From the NCBI GenBank assembly GCA_018896395.1, contig JAHIMN010000008.1:1-6756 (forward strand): a DNA stretch of 6,756 bases, read 5' to 3'. Origin of the DNA: Verrucomicrobiota bacterium (GTDB lineage Bacteria; Verrucomicrobiota; Kiritimatiellia; JAAZAB01). Position 1 is the first letter of the stretch. Each line of letters starts with the position of its first letter. This document shows, piece after piece, positions 5,252 through 6,756 of this stretch. The position numbers and the translations under genes are program-made. The notes beneath the pieces are model-generated. The model ran no database searches, was not told where the DNA came from, and worked only from the letters and a program-made list of their open reading frames with translations.

Positions 5252-6130
5252 ATGCAAAAGATTATTGAAAAAGCCGGTGTTCTGATCGAGGCCTTGCCTT
5301 ACATCCAGGCCTTCCGCGGGGAAACGGTGGTCATCAAGTTCGGCGGCAGCGCCATGGAAGACAAGGCGTGCCACGACGGCATTCTTACCGATACGGCGTT
5401 CCTGGAATGCGTGGGCTTAAGGCCGATCATCGTGCACGGCGGCGGCAAGGCCATTTCACGGCGCATGGCCGAGGCGGGCCTCCAGCCGGCATTCGTCAAC
5501 GGTATGCGGGTCACGGATGAGGCCACCGTGCGCCTGGTGGAAGAAGTGCTGAACCACGAGGTGAATGTTGAGATCGTGGAGACTCTAATAGCGCGGGGCG
5601 CGCGGGCTACAGGCATTCAGGGCCCCAGCATTATACGCGCGGAAAAAACATTCTCCCTGGACAAAGCCACGGGCCAGCCGGTGGATATCGGGTTTGTGGG
5701 TAAAATCACGGGCGTGGACTTGGGCCCGATTACGGCCTGCCTGGAAGCGGACATAATTCCTGTGATCACGCCGTTGGCCCGGGGCGCGGATGGGGCCGTC
5801 TATAACATTAACGCGGACGAATCCGCGGCGGCCATAGCCCAGACCGTGCGCGCCCGCAAACTGGTCTTTCTTTCGGATGTGCCGGGGCTCCTGCGGGACC
5901 CGCAGAATCCGGACTCGATCATTTCCACGTTGAAACACAGCGACGTGGAAAGCCTGATCCGGGATGGTGTTATTGCCGGCGGCATGTTGCCGAAAATCAG
6001 GGGCGCGCTCGACGCCCTGGCCACCGGTGTGCGGAAAGTGCATATCGTGGACGGGCGCATGCCGCATTCATTGTTGTTGGAAATATTCACAGATCAAGGA
6101 ATCGGAACGGAGATTATTCAAGATGAGTAA
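5252..6130 (+). CDS. argB: Acetylglutamate kinase
   Basis: The enzyme phosphorylates N-acetylglutamate with ATP, the second and usually committing step of arginine synthesis. The 292-residue product is of normal length for the long form. VVIKFGGSAM (26-35, with Lys29 for phosphate), the IIVHGGGKAIS loop (59-69), FVNGMRVTDE (81-90), YNINADESAAAIA (184-196), FLSDVPGLL (206-214) and GGMLPKI with Lys248 are all present. The roughly 20-residue N-terminal helix before the first strand and the C-terminal GIGTEI are features of arginine-inhibited hexameric kinases, so feedback inhibition is likely (inference). The start MQKIIEKAGVLIEALPYI matches the family, but the leader CAGCCTCTTCCC has no Shine-Dalgarno. 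The end overlaps argD by 8 bases. A repeat-filled spacer separates it from argJ. Confidence 0.97.
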   Translation: MQKIIEKAGVLIEALPYIQAFRGETVVIKFGGSAMEDKACHDGILTDTAFLECVGLRPIIVHGGGKAISRRMAEAGLQPAFVNGMRVTDEATVRLVEEVLNHEVNVEIVETLIARGARATGIQGPSIIRAEKTFSLDKATGQPVDIGFVGKITGVDLGPITACLEADIIPVITPLARGADGAVYNINADESAAAIAQTVRARKLVFLSDVPGLLRDPQNPDSIISTLKHSDVESLIRDGVIAGGMLPKIRGALDALATGVRKVHIVDGRMPHSLLLEIFTDQGIGTEIIQDE

Positions 6131-6756
6131 AACGATAGAAATCATTCAGCAGTTCGACGAGCATGTTATTCCCGCTTACGCCCGCCGGCCGATCGTATTT
6201 GTCAAAGGCAAAGGCGCCAAGCTCTGGGACGCCGAAGGCAAAGTATACCTGGATTTCCTGGCAGGCATTTCCGTGTTGAATGTCGGCCACAGTCATCCGG
6301 TGGTCGTGGAGGCCATCCGCCAGCAGGCGGGCTTGCTTACGCACGTCTCCAACCTGTATTACACGGAAAACCAGGGACGCCTGGCCCAGGCATTAGCCGG
6401 CCTTGCGCTGGGCGGCAAGTGTTTCTTCTGCAATTCCGGCGCCGAGGCCAACGAAGCGCTGATCAAGCTGGCCCGGCTCTGGGGCCATGAGAAGAACCGC
6501 TTTGAAATCATCACAATGAAAAATTCGTTTCATGGCCGGACGCTGGCGACCCTTACCGCCACCGGCCAGGATAAGGTCCAGAAGGGGTTCGACCCCCTGC
6601 CGTCCGGTTTTGTCCACGCCAAATTCAATGACCTGGAATCGGTCAAGGAAGCTATCACGGCGCGAACGTCCGCGATCCTGGTGGAAGCCCTCCAGGGCGA
6701 AGGCGGCGTGATTCCCGCGACAGCCGAATTTATGCAAGGCCTGCGGGCGCTTTGCG
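6123..6756 (+). CDS. argD: Acetylornithine aminotransferase, N-terminal part (cut by window edge)
   Basis: This PLP enzyme converts N-acetylglutamate semialdehyde to N-acetylornithine. Only the first 211 codons are in the window; the frame is open to the last base. The visible part has the class III aminotransferase order: KGAKLWDAEGKVYLDFLAG (30-48, hallmark xDxxGxxYLDFxxG), NVGHSHP (53-59), the PLP-phosphate loop NSGAEANEALIKLAR (104-118), KNSFHGRT (133-140) and EALQGEGGV (188-196). The PLP-binding Lys would lie beyond the edge. The start ATG at 6123-6125 lies inside the last codons of argB (ATGAGTAA, 8-base overlap), with GGAG at 6109-6112 upstream, so translation is probably coupled to argB. 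A close relative such as succinylornithine or another omega-aminotransferase cannot be excluded by sequence, but the position after argB makes argD by far the best call. Confidence 0.95.
   Translation, partial: MSKTIEIIQQFDEHVIPAYARRPIVFVKGKGAKLWDAEGKVYLDFLAGISVLNVGHSHPVVVEAIRQQAGLLTHVSNLYYTENQGRLAQALAGLALGGKCFFCNSGAEANEALIKLARLWGHEKNRFEIITMKNSFHGRTLATLTATGQDKVQKGFDPLPSGFVHAKFNDLESVKEAITARTSAILVEALQGEGGVIPATAEFMQGLRALC

Overview
This window looks like ordinary chromosomal DNA from a moderately GC-rich, Gram-negative-type bacterium. It carries two housekeeping blocks, ribosomal proteins L13-S9 and arginine biosynthesis argJ-argB-argD. Divergent from them is a pair of minus-strand genes: a secreted-type protein-L-isoaspartate methyltransferase and a degenerate PHP-domain protein. 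The intergenic spacers are rich in small repeats: palindromes, a heptad repeat, and nested inverted repeats of the ATTCCC-N8-GGGAAT kind. Together with the PHP-like protein this suggests an environmental lineage such as the Verrucomicrobiota/Kiritimatiellota/Lentisphaerota group. That assignment is impression only; nothing in the window fixes the taxonomy.

Layout. Positions 1-347 hold no gene I can defend, only a small hairpin with a T-rich tail and a spaced palindrome. Positions 348-1718 (minus) encode a 456-residue PHP-like protein. Positions 1719-1910 are a repeat-bearing spacer. Positions 1911-2636 (minus) encode the methyltransferase, driven by a near-consensus promoter at 2676-2704. The divergent spacer 2637-2829 also carries a plus-strand promoter candidate at 2760-2788 for rplM (2830-3291) and rpsI (3307-3705). 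After a 105-base spacer with terminator-like structures comes argJ (3811-5022). A 229-base spacer built of nested inverted repeats follows, then argB (5252-6130), which overlaps argD (6123 to the window edge, cut off).

How the genes work together. ArgJ passes an acetyl group from N-acetylornithine to glutamate, ArgB phosphorylates the N-acetylglutamate, and ArgD transaminates the semialdehyde to N-acetylornithine. These are steps 1/5, 2 and 4 of the cyclic arginine route. Step 3 (argC) is not in the window, although the L13-S9 to arg junction is a place where I recall argC sitting in some other bacteria. No argA or argE is seen either; a bifunctional ArgJ would remove the need for both.

The most unusual thing I can see is in rplM. 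The last 16 codons contain an almost perfect long hairpin that appears to be an in-frame palindromic insertion, adding about 12 residues to an otherwise standard-length L13. Second is the PHP-like protein, in which the usual TDH metal-binding motif reads CDF. I see no defence system, CRISPR array, complete transposon or other clearly new multi-gene system here.
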